A model generated the notes under the pieces. That model searched no databases and was not told the origin of the DNA. It saw only the letters and a program-made list of their open reading frames with translations. Shown here in pieces: positions 1-10,853 of a stretch of 64,000 nt of DNA. This stretch comes from a bacterium (lineage in GTDB: Bacteria; Desulfobacterota; Binatia; HRBIN30; CADEER01). The stretch is taken from positions 133,409-197,408 of the forward strand of contig JAHBUY010000003.1 in assembly GCA_019637795.1 (NCBI GenBank), written 5' to 3'. The translations under genes were made by a program, and so were the position numbers. Positions within the stretch are counted from its first letter, which is position 1; the number at the start of each line of letters is the position of its first letter.

Positions 1-687
1 GCCGACGATGCCGATCATGAACGCGGCAAGGCCGATGAGCAGGAAGATGCTGAGCTCGCCCTCGCGCACGAACTGCACGGTGGTCAACACCGCCGACGGC
101 AGGTTGGCCACGATGCCGGCGAAGATCAGCATCGAGATGCCGTTGCCGATGCCGCGTTCGGAGATCTGCTCGCCGACCCACATCAGGAAGCAGGTGCCGG
201 ACGCGAGCGTGATGATGGTCATCACCCGGAAGCTCCAGCCGGGCTCGAAGACCACCGGGGCGCCGCCCGGCGCCTGCAGATTCTCGAGGCCGACGCTGAT
301 GAAGAACCCCTGAACGATCGCCAGCACGACGGTGCCGTAGCGGGTGTACTGGGTGATCTTCCGGCGCCCGGCTTCCCCCTCCTTCGAGAGGCGTTCGAGG
401 TGCGGGATCACCACCGTCATCAACTGCAGGATGATCGAGGCGCTGATGTACGGCATGACGCCGAGGGCGGCGATCGAGAACTGCTCGAGCGCGCCGCCGG
501 AGAACAGGTTCACCAGGCCGAGCACCGAGTTCTGGACCTGCTCGAAGAACTCCGCCAACGCCTTGCCGTCGATGCCCGGGGTCGGGATGGCGACGGCGAT
601 GCGATACACGGCGAGCATGCCGAAGGTGAACAGCAGCCGCCGGCGGAGCTCGGGAATGCGCCCCGCGTTCTGGAAACCCTCAAGCAC
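1..687 (-). CDS. secY: Protein translocase subunit SecY (3' end beyond window)
   Basis: This is the central channel subunit of the SecYEG inner-membrane translocon. The first 229 codons are present and the C-terminus runs off the left edge. The start is GTG at 687: an in-frame stop lies just upstream (696-694), and the next codons read LEGFQNAGRIPELRRRLLF, as in SecY N-termini. Family motifs visible include PTPGIDG, MPYISASIILQL, EGEAGRRKITQYTRYG and GEQISERGIGNG. The gene overlaps the end of rplO by 8 nt, the usual spc-operon arrangement, so translation is probably coupled. Identity is certain; only the missing C-terminus cannot be judged. Confidence 0.97.
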   Translation of the reverse strand, partial: MLEGFQNAGRIPELRRRLLFTFGMLAVYRIAVAIPTPGIDGKALAEFFEQVQNSVLGLVNLFSGGALEQFSIAALGVMPYISASIILQLMTVVIPHLERLSKEGEAGRRKITQYTRYGTVVLAIVQGFFISVGLENLQAPGGAPVVFEPGWSFRVMTIITLASGTCFLMWVGEQISERGIGNGISMLIFAGIVANLPSAVLTTVQFVREGELSIFLLIGLAAFMIGIVG

Positions 688-1129
688 CGGTGATCACCTC
701 GGCGTTGCCGCCGGCGCTGCCGATCGCCGCCTTCGCCGACTCGCTGAAGGCGTGCGCCTTGACGGTCAACGCCTTCGACAGCGTGCCCTGCCCCAGCACC
801 TTCACCTTCTGCTTGCGCCGGACCAGGCCGCGCGCGGCCAGCACCTCGGGATCGACGACCGCGCCGCTTTCGAAGGTGGCTTCGAGCTTTGCCAGGTTGA
901 CGATGGTGTAGGCCTCGCGGAACGGATTGTGGAAGCCGCGCTTCGGCAGCCGGCGCTGCAGCGGCATCTGGCCGCCCTCGAAGCTCGGATGGGTGTTGCC
1001 GCCCGAACGCGCCTTGCGGCCCTTGTGGCCCTTGCCCGACGTCTTGCCGAGGCCGGAGCCCGGCCCGCGGCCGAGGCGCTTGCGCGCCGAGCGAGCGCCC
1101 TTGGCGGGGCTGAGATTGCTCAGATCCAT
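680..1129 (-). CDS. rplO: 50S ribosomal protein L15
   Basis: L15 is a late-assembling 50S protein. The product is 149 residues, close to the usual length of about 145. The N-terminal third is the typical glycine- and lysine-rich extension (GRGPGSGLGKTSGKGHKGRK) that threads into 23S rRNA, followed by a globular C-terminal domain. It starts with ATG four bases after the rpmD stop and its stop overlaps the secY start. The rpmD-rplO-secY order is the canonical spc end. Confidence 0.98.
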   Translation of the reverse strand: MDLSNLSPAKGARSARKRLGRGPGSGLGKTSGKGHKGRKARSGGNTHPSFEGGQMPLQRRLPKRGFHNPFREAYTIVNLAKLEATFESGAVVDPEVLAARGLVRRKQKVKVLGQGTLSKALTVKAHAFSESAKAAIGSAGGNAEVITGA

Positions 1130-1133
1130 CGCC

Positions 1134-1319
1134 TCACGCCTCCACGCGCAGCAGGTGCGACACCTTGCGGATCATACCGAGCGTCGGCGCGTCGCCGCGC
1201 ACGGTCACGCTCTTGCCCATCCGGGTGAGGCCGAGGCCGCGCAGCGTCTGGCGCTGCCGCGCTGTCTGGCCGATCGGGCTGCCAACCAGGGTCAGCTTGA
1301 TGGTCTTCGCATCGGTCAT
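1134..1319 (-). CDS. rpmD: 50S ribosomal protein L30
   Basis: This is a small 50S protein of 61 residues, the usual bacterial size. It has the L30 fold signature: a KTIKLTLVGSPIGQ beta strand, then TLRGLGLTRMGKSV and a C-terminal helix MIRKVSHLLRVEA. It lies between rpsE (7 nt upstream) and rplO (4 nt downstream) and is surely cotranscribed with them. Confidence 0.97.
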   Translation of the reverse strand: MTDAKTIKLTLVGSPIGQTARQRQTLRGLGLTRMGKSVTVRGDAPTLGMIRKVSHLLRVEA

Positions 1320-1326
1320 CGTCGTC

Positions 1327-1845
1327 TCACGCCGTCAGCTCGGCCACGGACCGGCCGCGCCGCGCCGCGACCTCCTCGGGCATCTGCAACTCCTGCAGCG
1401 CGGCGATGGTCGCCTTCACCATGTTGTGGGGATTGTGCGAGCCCAGGCACTTGGTCAACACGTTGCGAACGCCAGCGAGCTCGACCACCGCGCGGACGCC
1501 GCCACCGGCGATCACGCCGGTGCCGTCGCTGGCCGGACGCAACAGCACGTGGCCGGCACCGTAGCGGCCATTCACGTCGAAGGGGATCGTCCCGTTGACC
1601 AGCGGCACGGTGACCAGCGACTTCTTCGCCGCCTCGATCGCCTTGCGGATCGCCTCCGGCACTTCCTTCGCCTTGCCGAGCCCGTAGCCGACGCGCCCGT
1701 TGGAGTCGCCGACCACCACCAGGGCGCCGAAGCTGAAGCGCCGACCGCCCTTCACCACCTTGGCGACGCGGTTGATGTGGACGACCTTCTCCTTGAACTC
1801 GACGCCCTGAATCTCGATGCGCTCGCGACCACGACCGACAGCCAT
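1327..1845 (-). CDS. rpsE: 30S ribosomal protein S5
   Basis: S5 is a 30S protein important for decoding accuracy. The 172 residues show the N-terminal double-stranded RNA-binding region ([18 protein letters not shown]) and the C-terminal S5 fold with [19 protein letters not shown]. The lysine-glycine-glycine-arginine loop where spectinomycin resistance changes occur looks wild type. It sits 9 nt after rplR. Confidence 0.98.
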   Translation of the reverse strand: MAVGRGRERIEIQGVEFKEKVVHINRVAKVVKGGRRFSFGALVVVGDSNGRVGYGLGKAKEVPEAIRKAIEAAKKSLVTVPLVNGTIPFDVNGRYGAGHVLLRPASDGTGVIAGGGVRAVVELAGVRNVLTKCLGSHNPHNMVKATIAALQELQMPEEVAARRGRSVAELTA

Positions 1846-1854
1846 ACCACTCTC

Positions 1855-2205
1855 CTAGAACTGCAACCCGGCGGCGCGGGCGCCTTCGGCGACCTCTTTC
1901 ACCCGGCCGTGGAAGAGGAATCCATTGCGATCGAAGACGACCTGATCGATGCGCTGCGCCTTGCACAGCTCGGCGATGCGCTCGCCGACCTTGCGCGCCG
2001 CCGCCTTGTTGCCGCTGCCCGCCTCGACCTCCAGGGTCGAGGCCGCCACCAGGGTCCGCCCCGTCTCGTCCGAGATCACCTGCGCATAGGTGTGCTTGTT
2101 GCTGCGGAACACGCACAGCCGCGGCCGCGCCTCGCTGCCGCGGACGCGCCGCCGCACGCGCGTTTGCCGGCGCTGGCGCGCGATCCGAGTCTTGTCCATC
2201 GCCAT
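1855..2205 (-). CDS. rplR: 50S ribosomal protein L18
   Basis: L18 binds 5S rRNA in the central protuberance. The product is 116 residues with the typical basic N-terminus followed by RPRLCVFRSNKHTYAQVI and the C-terminal motif VVFDRNGFLFHGRVKEVAEGAR. The length matches the family. It starts 4 nt downstream of rplF, in standard spc order. Confidence 0.98.
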   Translation of the reverse strand: MAMDKTRIARQRRQTRVRRRVRGSEARPRLCVFRSNKHTYAQVISDETGRTLVAASTLEVEAGSGNKAAARKVGERIAELCKAQRIDQVVFDRNGFLFHGRVKEVAEGARAAGLQF

Positions 2206-2209
2206 GATC

Positions 2210-2758
2210 CTATCTCCCGCCGGCGCCCGCCGCCTTGCCGGCCTTGCGCCGGATGCGCTCGTCGGCGTACTTCACGCCCTTGCCTTTGTACGGCTCCGGC
2301 GGCCGCAGCGCGCGGATCTGCGCGCTCACTTCGCCGAGGAGCTGCTTGTCGTTGCCTTCCAGGGTCACCACCACTTGGCGATCGACCTTCGCCTCGATGC
2401 CCGGCGGAAGCTGGTAGACGATGGGGTGCGAGTACCCGAGGCTGAACTGCACCGCCTTGCCCTTCACCTCGGCGCGGTAGCCGACGCCGACGATCTCCAG
2501 GGTCTGCTGGAAGCCCGTGCTGAGACCGATGGTACTGTTGGCAATCAGCTTCCGCGTCAGGCCGTGCAGGGCGCGCGTCTTGCGGTCGTCCGCCTCGCGA
2601 GTCACGGTCGCGGTGCCGTCGGCGATGGTGATGCCGATGCGCGGCGGCAGCGGATGCTGTGCCTTCCCCTTCGGGCCCTCCACCAGCACGGCGTTGCCTT
2701 CCTGCTTCACCGTCACCCCTTTCGGGATGGTGATGATCAATCTGCCAATGCGCGACAT
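2210..2758 (-). CDS. rplF: 50S ribosomal protein L6
   Basis: L6 lies near the base of the L7/L12 stalk and contacts the sarcin-ricin loop. The start is the ATG at 2758, giving MSRIGRL and 182 residues. The frame stays open further upstream but that stretch overlaps rpsH and lacks L6 similarity. Two L6 repeats are visible, with a conserved C-terminal segment around IRALRPPEPYKGKGVKYADE. The gene follows rpsH by 7 nt. Confidence 0.98.
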   Translation of the reverse strand: MSRIGRLIITIPKGVTVKQEGNAVLVEGPKGKAQHPLPPRIGITIADGTATVTREADDRKTRALHGLTRKLIANSTIGLSTGFQQTLEIVGVGYRAEVKGKAVQFSLGYSHPIVYQLPPGIEAKVDRQVVVTLEGNDKQLLGEVSAQIRALRPPEPYKGKGVKYADERIRRKAGKAAGAGGR

Positions 2759-2765
2759 GACGGAT

Positions 2766-3167
2766 TCACCAGACCGCGCAGATGATCTCGCCGCCGACGT
2801 TGCGGCGCACCGCTTCGCGGTCCACCAGGACGCCAACCGGCGTCGACACGATGTTGATGCCCATGCCGCCGCGCAGCCGCGGCATCGCCTTGGCGCCGAC
2901 GTAGACGCGGGCGCTGGGGCGGCTGACGCGGCGCACGCCACGGATGGCGGGCCGCTGGGCGGCGTCGTAGCGCAACCACACGCGTAGGTCCTTCTTCTTC
3001 GGCCCGACCTCGACGGTGCTCACCTCGCGCAAGAAGCCCTCGTCCACCATCACCTTGGCGACGCGCTCCTTGATCCCCGACCACGGACAGTCGACGTACT
3101 CCTTGCGGGCGTGCGCGCCGTTGCGCACCCGGGTCAGCAGATCGGCGATCGGATCGGTCATCGACAT
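2766..3167 (-). CDS. rpsH: 30S ribosomal protein S8
   Basis: S8 binds the central domain of 16S rRNA and in some bacteria represses the spc operon by binding its mRNA. The product is 133 residues, beginning MSMTDPIADLLTRVRNG; the second methionine (3161) is an alternative start. The C-terminal signature GGMGINIVSTPVGVLVDREA is intact. No S8-target-like hairpin was identified in the tight rplE-rpsN spacing. Confidence 0.98.
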   Translation of the reverse strand: MSMTDPIADLLTRVRNGAHARKEYVDCPWSGIKERVAKVMVDEGFLREVSTVEVGPKKKDLRVWLRYDAAQRPAIRGVRRVSRPSARVYVGAKAMPRLRGGMGINIVSTPVGVLVDREAVRRNVGGEIICAVW

Positions 3168-3177
3168 GACGGCGCCC

Positions 3178-3363
3178 TCACCAACTCGCCTTGGTCAGGC
3201 CCGGGATCTGGCCCCTGCGGGCGAGATCGCGCAAGCACAACCGGCAGAGGTTGAAACGACGGAAGAAGGCGCGGGGCCGGCCGCACTGCGGGCAGCGGTT
3301 GTAGCCGCGCACCTTGAACTTGGGCGGCCGCTGGGCCTTGATCCGCAAACAGGTCTTCGCCAC
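3178..3363 (-). CDS. rpsN: 30S ribosomal protein S14, zinc-binding type
   Basis: S14 is a 30S head protein. This copy is 61 residues, the short zinc-binding form rather than the roughly 100-residue cysteine-free form. Two CXXC pairs are visible (NRCPQCGRP and [10 protein letters not shown]). The start is GTG at 3363, giving (V/M)[10 protein letters not shown], 8 nt after the rplE stop. Keeping the zinc form implies no need for zinc-sparing at this locus. Confidence 0.96.
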   Translation of the reverse strand: MAKTCLRIKAQRPPKFKVRGYNRCPQCGRPRAFFRRFNLCRLCLRDLARRGQIPGLTKASW

Positions 3364-3371
3364 GGGTCCTC

Positions 3372-3911
3372 CTACTGGCGGAAGGGCATGCCGAGCGCCT
3401 GCAGCAGCGCCTTGCCCTCGGCATCGGTCTTCGCGGTGGTGACGATCGAGACCGTCAGGCCGCGGACCTTGTCGATCTTGTCGATGTCGATCTCGGGGAA
3501 AATGATCTGCTCGCGGACGCCCAGCGAGTAATTGCCGCGGCCGTCGAAGGCGCGGTCGGACACGCCGCGGAAGTCGCGCACGCGCGGCAGGGCCAGGTTC
3601 ATCAAGCGGTCGAGGAACTCGTACATGCGGGTGCCGCGCAGGGTCACCATGCAGCCGATCGCCATGTTCTCGCGCAGCTTGAAGTTGGCGATGGCCTTGC
3701 GCGATTTGGTGACGACCGGCTTCTGGCCGGTGATCGCGGTCAGCTCGGCGACCGCCGAGTCCATCACCTTGGCGTTCTGGATCGCCTCGCCGAGGCCCAT
3801 ATTGAGCACGACCTTCTCGAGCCGTGGCACCTGGTTCACGTTGCGGTACGCCTGCTCCTTCATGAGCCGGGGGACCACGTCCTTGCGGTACTTCTCGTGC
3901 AAACGCGCCAT
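3372..3911 (-). CDS. rplE: 50S ribosomal protein L5
   Basis: L5 binds 5S rRNA and contacts the P-site tRNA. I place the start at the ATG at 3911 ([16 protein letters not shown]), which matches family N-termini and gives 179 residues. An in-frame ATG two codons earlier (3917) overlaps the rplX stop by one base and is also possible. Conserved blocks include [16 protein letters not shown] and [20 protein letters not shown]. Confidence 0.97.
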   Translation of the reverse strand: MARLHEKYRKDVVPRLMKEQAYRNVNQVPRLEKVVLNMGLGEAIQNAKVMDSAVAELTAITGQKPVVTKSRKAIANFKLRENMAIGCMVTLRGTRMYEFLDRLMNLALPRVRDFRGVSDRAFDGRGNYSLGVREQIIFPEIDIDKIDKVRGLTVSIVTTAKTDAEGKALLQALGMPFRQ

Positions 3912-3916
3912 GACCA

Positions 3917-4237
3917 TCACCGATCGAGCTGTTCGCCGCAGCGCCGGCAGACCCGCACACTGCGGTTGTCGTCGAGCACCCGCTTCCCCATCCGCACCGG
4001 CGCATTGCACTTGTCGCACATGATCATGAGGTTCGAGATGTGGAGGGGAGCTTCCTTCTCGACGATCCCGGACGCGCTCTGCGGGCCACGCGCCTTCTGA
4101 TGGCGCTTGACCATGTTGAGCTGTTCGATCAGCGCGCGGTCCTTGCCCGCGATGACGCGCAGGACCTTGCCGGTCTTGCCCCGCTCGCGGCCCGCGATGA
4201 CCATCACCGTGTCGTTTTTCTTGATGCGCGCGCGCAT
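3917..4237 (-). CDS. rplX: 50S ribosomal protein L24
   Basis: L24 is a 50S assembly initiator with an N-terminal KOW motif ([20 protein letters not shown]). The 106-residue product carries a four-cysteine C-terminal ribbon (CDKC and CRRC), common in L24 of many bacteria. It overlaps the possible upstream rplE start by one base. Confidence 0.97.
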   Translation of the reverse strand: MRARIKKNDTVMVIAGRERGKTGKVLRVIAGKDRALIEQLNMVKRHQKARGPQSASGIVEKEAPLHISNLMIMCDKCNAPVRMGKRVLDDNRSVRVCRRCGEQLDR

Positions 4238-4244
4238 GGGTCCC

Positions 4245-4613
4245 TCACAGCACCTCGGGCGCCAGCGACAGGATCTTCATGAAGGCCTTGGCGCGCAGCT
4301 CGCGCGCCACCGGTCCGAAGATACGCGTGCCGACCGGCTCGCGCTGGTTGTCGATGAGCACCGCCGAGTTGCTGTCGAACTTGATGTAGGAGCCGTCGGG
4401 TCGCCCCACCTCCTTGGCGGTGCGGACGATCACGGCCTTCATGACGTCGCCCTTCTTCACCTTGGAATTGGGGTTCGCTTCCTTGACCGACACCACGATG
4501 ACGTCGCCGAGCGAGGCGTACTTCCGCTTCGAGCCGCCGAGCACCTTGATGCACAGCACGCGGCGGGCGCCCGAATTGTCGGCGACGTCGAGTACGGTTT
4601 CCGTCTGAATCAT
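4245..4613 (-). CDS. rplN: 50S ribosomal protein L14
   Basis: L14 sits at the 30S-50S interface. The product is exactly 122 residues, the family standard. It begins [20 protein letters not shown] and contains [20 protein letters not shown]. It lies 43 nt downstream of rpsQ, the widest gap in this part of the cluster, where no terminator-like hairpin is obvious. Confidence 0.98.
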   Translation of the reverse strand: MIQTETVLDVADNSGARRVLCIKVLGGSKRKYASLGDVIVVSVKEANPNSKVKKGDVMKAVIVRTAKEVGRPDGSYIKFDSNSAVLIDNQREPVGTRIFGPVARELRAKAFMKILSLAPEVL

Positions 4614-4656
4614 GACTGGTCCCTCGCGGCCCGTGGGCCGCGCCCTCCCTCTCGCC

Positions 4657-4914
4657 TCAGCTCGCCTTCTCGACGATCTGCCGCACCCGCCAGCGCTTGT
4701 CCTTGCTGAGCGGACGGCTCTCGGTGATCACGACGCGATCGCCGATGCCGCAGCGGTTCTGCTCGTCGTGGGCCTTATACTTGGCCCGACGCTTCACGTA
4801 CTTCTTGTACTGCGGGTGCTTCACCAGGCGCTGGACGACGACCACCACGGTCTTGTCCATCTTGTTGCTGACGACGATGCCCTCACGGGTCTTGGCTCTT
4901 CCGCGCTGCTCCAT
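4657..4914 (-). CDS. rpsQ: 30S ribosomal protein S17
   Basis: S17 is a primary 16S rRNA-binding OB-fold protein. The 85 residues include [20 protein letters not shown] and the signature [20 protein letters not shown]. It begins 4 nt after rpmC in canonical S10-operon order. Confidence 0.98.
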   Translation of the reverse strand: MEQRGRAKTREGIVVSNKMDKTVVVVVQRLVKHPQYKKYVKRRAKYKAHDEQNRCGIGDRVVITESRPLSKDKRWRVRQIVEKAS

Positions 4915-4918
4915 TGGC

Positions 4919-5122
4919 TCACTTCCCCTGCGCGGCGCGCGCGCGCTCGTGCTGGATGGTCAGGACGCGCGCCAGGTCGCGCCGCGCCTGGCGCAGCGCC
5001 GCCGGGCTCTCGAGCTGGTTGGTGCCACGGCGCAGCCGGAAGCGGAACTGGCTCTCGCGCAGTTCGTGCTCGCGCTGCGCCAGCTCCTGGTCGCTCAGAT
5101 CGCGTAGTTCCTTAGCTCGCAT
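4919..5122 (-). CDS. rpmC: 50S ribosomal protein L29
   Basis: L29 is a two-helix protein near the nascent-chain tunnel exit. The 67-residue sequence contains [19 protein letters not shown] and the C-terminal helix [16 protein letters not shown]. Its start overlaps the end of rplP by 11 nt, which suggests translational coupling. Confidence 0.97.
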   Translation of the reverse strand: MRAKELRDLSDQELAQREHELRESQFRFRLRRGTNQLESPAALRQARRDLARVLTIQHERARAAQGK

Positions 5123-5537
5123 GGCCGGCCCCCGGTCGCTGCAGGAACTGGGTGGCGATCGACAGCTTGTGCGCCGCCAGACGCATCGCCTCGCGCGCCA
5201 CCGATTCGGTCACGCCCTCCATCTCGAAAATGATGCGGCCGGGCTGGATCACGGCGACCCACATCTCCGGGTTGCCCTTGCCCTTGCCCATGCGCGTCTC
5301 CGCCGGCTTCTTGCTCAGCGGCTTATCCGGGAAGACGCGGATCCAGACGCGCCCGCCGCGCTTGATGTGGCGGGTCAGCGCGATACGCGCCGCCTCGAGT
5401 TGGCGCGCCGTCATCCAGCCGCGATCGACGGCCTGGAGGCCGAAGTCGCCGAAGGCGAGGGTCGCGCCGCGGTGCGCGGTGCCCCGCCGGCGGCCCTTCT
5501 GGCACTTGCGATGTTTGACTTTCTTCGGTGCGAGCAT
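5112..5537 (-). CDS. rplP: 50S ribosomal protein L16
   Basis: L16 helps form the tRNA A-site side of the 50S subunit. The 141-residue product starts [20 protein letters not shown] and has the conserved [19 protein letters not shown] block and [18 protein letters not shown]. Its 3' end overlaps rpmC by 11 nt. Confidence 0.98.
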   Translation of the reverse strand: MLAPKKVKHRKCQKGRRRGTAHRGATLAFGDFGLQAVDRGWMTARQLEAARIALTRHIKRGGRVWIRVFPDKPLSKKPAETRMGKGKGNPEMWVAVIQPGRIIFEMEGVTESVAREAMRLAAHKLSIATQFLQRPGAGHAS

Positions 5538-5558
5538 GACGCGGTCCCGGTCCGGCGC

Positions 5559-6224
5559 TCAGACGCCGAGCGCCGTCTTGGTCTGGTCCTCTTCGTGACG
5601 GGTGAGAATCTCGCCGCGGAAGATCCACACCTTGACGCCGATGACGCCGTAGGTGGTTTTCGCTTCCGCCAGCCCGTAGCTGATGTCGGCGCGCAGCGTG
5701 TGCAGGGGCACGCGCCCCTCGCGGTACCACTCCGAGCGCGCGATCTCGGCGCCGCCGATGCGGCCGCTGCAGTGCACCTTGATGCCCTGGGCACCCATGC
5801 GCATGCCGCGACTGACCGCTTCCTTCATGGCGCGGCGGAAGGCGACGCGACGCTCGAGCTGCAGCGCGACGTTCTCGGCGACCAACTGGGCGTCGAGGTC
5901 GGGGCGGCGCACCTCGTGGATGTTGATGAACGTTTCCTTCCTGGTGAGGCGCGCCAGCTCCGCTTTGAGCTTCTCGATCTCGGCGCCCTTCTTGCCGATC
6001 ACGATGCCCGGGCGGGCGGTGTAGATGTTGATCTTCGCCTTGTTGGCGGCACGCTCGATCTCCACCTTGGAGATGCCCGCGTGGTAGAGGCGCTCCTTCA
6101 GGAACTTGCGCAGCTTGAGGTCCTCGTGGAGCAGATCGCGGTATTCGCGGCGCGCATACCACTTGGAATCGCTGCTCTCGATGACGCCGAGGCGGAAGCC
6201 CCGCGGATGGACTTTCTGACCCAT
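5559..6224 (-). CDS. rpsC: 30S ribosomal protein S3
   Basis: S3 lines the mRNA entry channel. The 221 residues contain an N-terminal KH domain with a GXXG loop (VIGKKGAEI) and the C-terminal S3 domain including GCSGR-like [20 protein letters not shown] and [14 protein letters not shown]. The start [15 protein letters not shown] is the family N-terminus. It follows rplV by 8 nt. Confidence 0.98.
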   Translation of the reverse strand: MGQKVHPRGFRLGVIESSDSKWYARREYRDLLHEDLKLRKFLKERLYHAGISKVEIERAANKAKINIYTARPGIVIGKKGAEIEKLKAELARLTRKETFINIHEVRRPDLDAQLVAENVALQLERRVAFRRAMKEAVSRGMRMGAQGIKVHCSGRIGGAEIARSEWYREGRVPLHTLRADISYGLAEAKTTYGVIGVKVWIFRGEILTRHEEDQTKTALGV

Positions 6225-6232
6225 GCTCGCTC

Positions 6233-6574
6233 CTAACGCGCCGTACGCTCGTCCACGACCACCGTCAGGTGCGCGGTACGCTTGCGCAACCCGGTGGCGC
6301 GCCCATGGGCGCGGGGCAGGAATCGCTTCGCGGTCGGCCCCTCGTCGACCATGATCCGCTTCACGTAGAGTTGGTCGACGTCGACCCGCTGCGTATTCTC
6401 GGCGTTGGCGATCGCCGATTTGAGCGCCTTCACCAGCATCGGCGCGGCCTTCTTGCGCAGGTGCTGGAGCACGCCGATGGCGTCGCCGACGCGCTTGCCG
6501 CGCACCAGATCGGCGACCAGCCGCACCTTGCGCGGCGCGATGTGCAGATGGCGATGGATGACGCGCGCTTCCAT
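6233..6574 (-). CDS. rplV: 50S ribosomal protein L22
   Basis: L22 lines the peptide exit tunnel. The product is 113 residues, with [20 protein letters not shown] near the start and the tunnel beta-hairpin region [20 protein letters not shown]. The macrolide-relevant hairpin shows no visible insertion or deletion. Confidence 0.98.
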   Translation of the reverse strand: MEARVIHRHLHIAPRKVRLVADLVRGKRVGDAIGVLQHLRKKAAPMLVKALKSAIANAENTQRVDVDQLYVKRIMVDEGPTAKRFLPRAHGRATGLRKRTAHLTVVVDERTAR

Positions 6575-6582
6575 GGCCCCCC

Positions 6583-6867
6583 CTACTTGCCCTTCACGTC
6601 CGCTTTGCGGTCGCCGGAATGGCCGTGGAAGGTGCGCGTCGGCGAGAATTCTCCCAGCTTGTGCCCGACCATGTTCTCGCTGACGTACACCGGGATGAAC
6701 TTGCGCCCGTTGTGCACCGCGAAGGTGTGCCCCACCATCTCCGGCGTGATCGTCGACCGGCGCGACCAGGTGCGCACGATGCGCTTGTCGCCCGACGCGT
6801 TCAGCGCCTCGACCTTCTTCACCAGATGGCCGTCGATGAACGGCCCCTTTTTGACTGAGCGTGCCAC
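6583..6867 (-). CDS. rpsS: 30S ribosomal protein S19
   Basis: S19 is a 30S head protein that contacts the decoding-site tRNA region. The start is GTG at 6867, giving (V/M)[14 protein letters not shown] and 94 residues. An AGAGGA Shine-Dalgarno lies a few bases upstream. The motifs [18 protein letters not shown] and [11 protein letters not shown] are intact. It lies 11 nt after rplB. Confidence 0.97.
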   Translation of the reverse strand: MARSVKKGPFIDGHLVKKVEALNASGDKRIVRTWSRRSTITPEMVGHTFAVHNGRKFIPVYVSENMVGHKLGEFSPTRTFHGHSGDRKADVKGK

Positions 6868-6878
6868 GAGGATTCCTC

Positions 6879-7697
6879 TCAGCCGCGCCGCTTGACGATG
6901 TAGCGGTCGGTGCGCGGGTTGTGGCGGGTGCGGTAGCCCTTGGCCGGCTGGCCCCACGGCGAGGTCGGGTGGTTGCCCTTCGACTTCCCCTCGCCGCCGC
7001 CGTGCGGATGGTCGACCGGGTTCATCGCCACGCCGCGGACCTTCGAGCGACGGCCCAGCCAGCGGCGCCGGCCGGCCTTGCCGATCGAGATGTTGGACTG
7101 ATCGACATTACCGACCTGGCCGATGGTCGCGCGACAGACCGCCTGCACCAGGCGCAGCTCGCCCGACGGCAGCTTGAGCAGCGCCATGGTGCCTTCCTTG
7201 GCCATCAACTGGATCGCCGATCCGGCGCCGCGCCCGAGCTGGCCACCGCGACCGGGACGGAGCTCGACGTTGTGCACCGTGGTGCCCAGCGGGATGTTGC
7301 TGAGCGGCAGCGCGTTGCCCGGCTTGATGTCGGCGCCGGGACCGGCGACCACCGTCGCGCCCACCGCGAGTCCGACCGGCGCCAGGATGTAGCGCTTCTC
7401 GCCGTCGGCGTAGTGGAGCAGCGCCAGCCGCGCCGAGCGGTTCGGATCGTACTCGATCGCGGCGACCTTGGCCGGCACGCCGTCCTTGTTGCGGACGAAG
7501 TCGATCACCCGGTAGCGGCGCTTGTGGCCACCGCCGCGGTGACGCATCGTCATGCGGCCGAGGGCATTGCGTCCACCCGATCGCCTCTGCGGCTCGAGCA
7601 GCGAACGCTCCGGGGTCGTCTTCGTGATCTCGGTGAAATCGGCCACCGACATGCCGCGGCGGCCGGCCGAAGTCGGCTTGTACTGACGAGTGGGCAT
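6879..7697 (-). CDS. rplB: 50S ribosomal protein L2
   Basis: L2 is a core 50S protein needed for subunit association and peptidyl transferase centre formation. The 272 residues match the family. The conserved region [20 protein letters not shown], which contains the functionally important histidine, is intact, as is GRNNSGR-like [20 protein letters not shown]. It follows rplW by 7 nt. Confidence 0.98.
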   Translation of the reverse strand: MPTRQYKPTSAGRRGMSVADFTEITKTTPERSLLEPQRRSGGRNALGRMTMRHRGGGHKRRYRVIDFVRNKDGVPAKVAAIEYDPNRSARLALLHYADGEKRYILAPVGLAVGATVVAGPGADIKPGNALPLSNIPLGTTVHNVELRPGRGGQLGRGAGSAIQLMAKEGTMALLKLPSGELRLVQAVCRATIGQVGNVDQSNISIGKAGRRRWLGRRSKVRGVAMNPVDHPHGGGEGKSKGNHPTSPWGQPAKGYRTRHNPRTDRYIVKRRG

Positions 7698-7704
7698 GGC
7701 GTTC

Positions 7705-7995
7705 CTACGGGTTCTCGAAGAAGTCGATGCGCTGGCCCTCGGCCAGCGTCACGTAGGCCTTCTTCCAATCCGGTCGCTTGCCGACGTGACGGCCGACGCG
7801 GCGCGTCTTGCCGAGCAGATTCAGTGTCCGGACCTTCTCGACCTTCACTTTGAAGAGCGTCTCGACGGCGCGACGGATCTGCTCCTTGTTGGCGTCGCGG
7901 CGGACGCGGAAGACGACCTGGTTGCCGAGCTCGCCGATCATCGTGCCCTTCTCGGTGATCAGCGGCGAGGTGACGACGTCGAACACGGAGCTCAC
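7705..7995 (-). CDS. rplW: 50S ribosomal protein L23
   Basis: L23 forms the docking site for SRP and trigger factor at the tunnel exit. The likely start is GTG at 7995, which overlaps the rplD stop by 4 nt (GTGA). It gives 96 residues beginning (V/M)[16 protein letters not shown] second in-frame GTG (7986) is possible. Conserved blocks are [18 protein letters not shown] and [13 protein letters not shown]. Confidence 0.96.
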   Translation of the reverse strand: MSSVFDVVTSPLITEKGTMIGELGNQVVFRVRRDANKEQIRRAVETLFKVKVEKVRTLNLLGKTRRVGRHVGKRPDWKKAYVTLAEGQRIDFFENP

Positions 7996-8624
7996 GGTGC
8001 GATCCTCCCGCGCAACGCCTCCACCGCCGCCTGCGTCACCACCAGGTGCGGGTAGCGGAGGATGTCGTACACGTTGGCCCCCTCGGCCCGCAGCACCTTC
8101 ACCATTGGCAGGTTGCGGGCCGCACGCTCGAGCAGGGGATTGGCGGCTTCGGTGATGATCAGCGCCTTGTCGAGGCCGAGCGCGCCGAGCACCGCGAGCA
8201 CCGACTTGGTCTTGCCGTCGGGAATGTCGATCTTGTCGACCACGGTCAACGCATTCTCCCGCAGGCGCATCGCCAGCGCGGAGCGCAACGCGCTGCGGCG
8301 CGCGCTCGCCGGCAGACGGTACGAATAGTCGCGCGGCTGCGGGCCGAAGATGATGGCGCCGCCGGTCCAGATCGGCGAGCGCGTGCTGCCGGCCCGGGCA
8401 CGACCGGTGCCCTTCTGGCGCCACGGCTTCTTGCCGCCGCCGCTCACCTCGCCGCGGGTCTTTGTGGCGTGCGTGCCGGCGCGTCGATTGGCGCGCTGCA
8501 TGTTCACCACCTCGTACAGCAGGTGCTTGCGCACCGGCCCGTCGAAGGTGCCGGCGGGCAGCGTGATGTCGCCGGCCGGCTGCTTGGTCTGGGTGACGAC
8601 CGGAACTGTGGTGAGCTCAGCCAT
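7992..8624 (-). CDS. rplD: 50S ribosomal protein L4
   Basis: L4 lines the exit tunnel and in enterobacteria autogenously controls the S10 operon. The 210-residue product has the extended tunnel loop ([20 protein letters not shown]) and the C-terminal globular domain. It overlaps rplC by 8 nt upstream and rplW by 4 nt downstream. No enterobacterial-style S10 leader could be recognised before rpsJ, which here follows tuf directly. Confidence 0.98.
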   Translation of the reverse strand: MAELTTVPVVTQTKQPAGDITLPAGTFDGPVRKHLLYEVVNMQRANRRAGTHATKTRGEVSGGGKKPWRQKGTGRARAGSTRSPIWTGGAIIFGPQPRDYSYRLPASARRSALRSALAMRLRENALTVVDKIDIPDGKTKSVLAVLGALGLDKALIITEAANPLLERAARNLPMVKVLRAEGANVYDILRYPHLVVTQAAVEALRGRIAP

Positions 8625-9270
8625 GCTTCTTCTTCGCCTTCACCGCCGGGCGCAGCAGCACGATGCCGTTGCGCGCGCCGGGCACCGCGCCGCGCACCAG
8701 CACCAGGTTCTCCTCGGGCCGCACCGCGACGATCTCGATGTTCTGCGTCGTGACCCGATCGGTACCATAGTGGCCCGCCATGCGCTTGTTCTTGAACACG
8801 CGACCCGGGAACGAGCGATTGCCGATGGAGCCGCCGTGGCGGAAGTACTCGTGCGTGCCGTGACTGGCGGGGAAGCCGCCGAAGCCGTGCCGTTTGACGA
8901 CGCCGGTGTAGCCGCGCCCCTTGGTGATTCCGGTGACGTCGACCTTGTCGCCCTGCTTGAACAGCGCCGCAACGGTGATCTCGTCGCCCGCCGCCATCGC
9001 TGGCGCGCCCTCCTCGAGGCGGAATTCGCGCAGCACCTGGAAGACGCCCTTGCCGGCCTTCACGCAGTGCTCGCGGGTCGCCTTGGTGGCGCGTTGCGGC
9101 TTCTTGTTGCCGAAGCCGACCTGCACGGCGGCATAGCCGTCCGTGACCGCGGACTTCGCCTGCACGACGGTGCACGGGCCGGCCTGGATCACCGTCACCC
9201 CCACCAGCTCGCCGGCTGCGGTGTACACCTGGGTCATGCCCAGCTTCTTGCCGATCAATCCGAGCGCCAT
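8617..9270 (-). CDS. rplC: 50S ribosomal protein L3
   Basis: L3 reaches towards the peptidyl transferase centre. The 217 residues begin [16 protein letters not shown] and include [20 protein letters not shown], the conserved loop region. The C-terminus is lysine-rich. It overlaps rplD by 8 nt. Confidence 0.98.
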   Translation of the reverse strand: MALGLIGKKLGMTQVYTAAGELVGVTVIQAGPCTVVQAKSAVTDGYAAVQVGFGNKKPQRATKATREHCVKAGKGVFQVLREFRLEEGAPAMAAGDEITVAALFKQGDKVDVTGITKGRGYTGVVKRHGFGGFPASHGTHEYFRHGGSIGNRSFPGRVFKNKRMAGHYGTDRVTTQNIEIVAVRPEENLVLVRGAVPGARNGIVLLRPAVKAKKKHG

Positions 9271-9308
9271 GGCGTCTCTCGTGTCCTCAGTGTCTCAGCC
9301 GCCCCGCG

Positions 9309-9617
<309 letters not shown>

Positions 9618-9635
9618 CGGCAGTCAGCGATCCCG

Positions 9636-10826
<1,191 letters not shown>

Positions 10827-10853
10827 CGCGATTCCTCCCGCGTCCCCGGATGC

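Noticed and set aside
5112..5122. Overlap of rplP and rpmC as a possible frameshift
   Set aside because: Both proteins are complete and of standard length, and an 11-nt overlap is normal for translational coupling.
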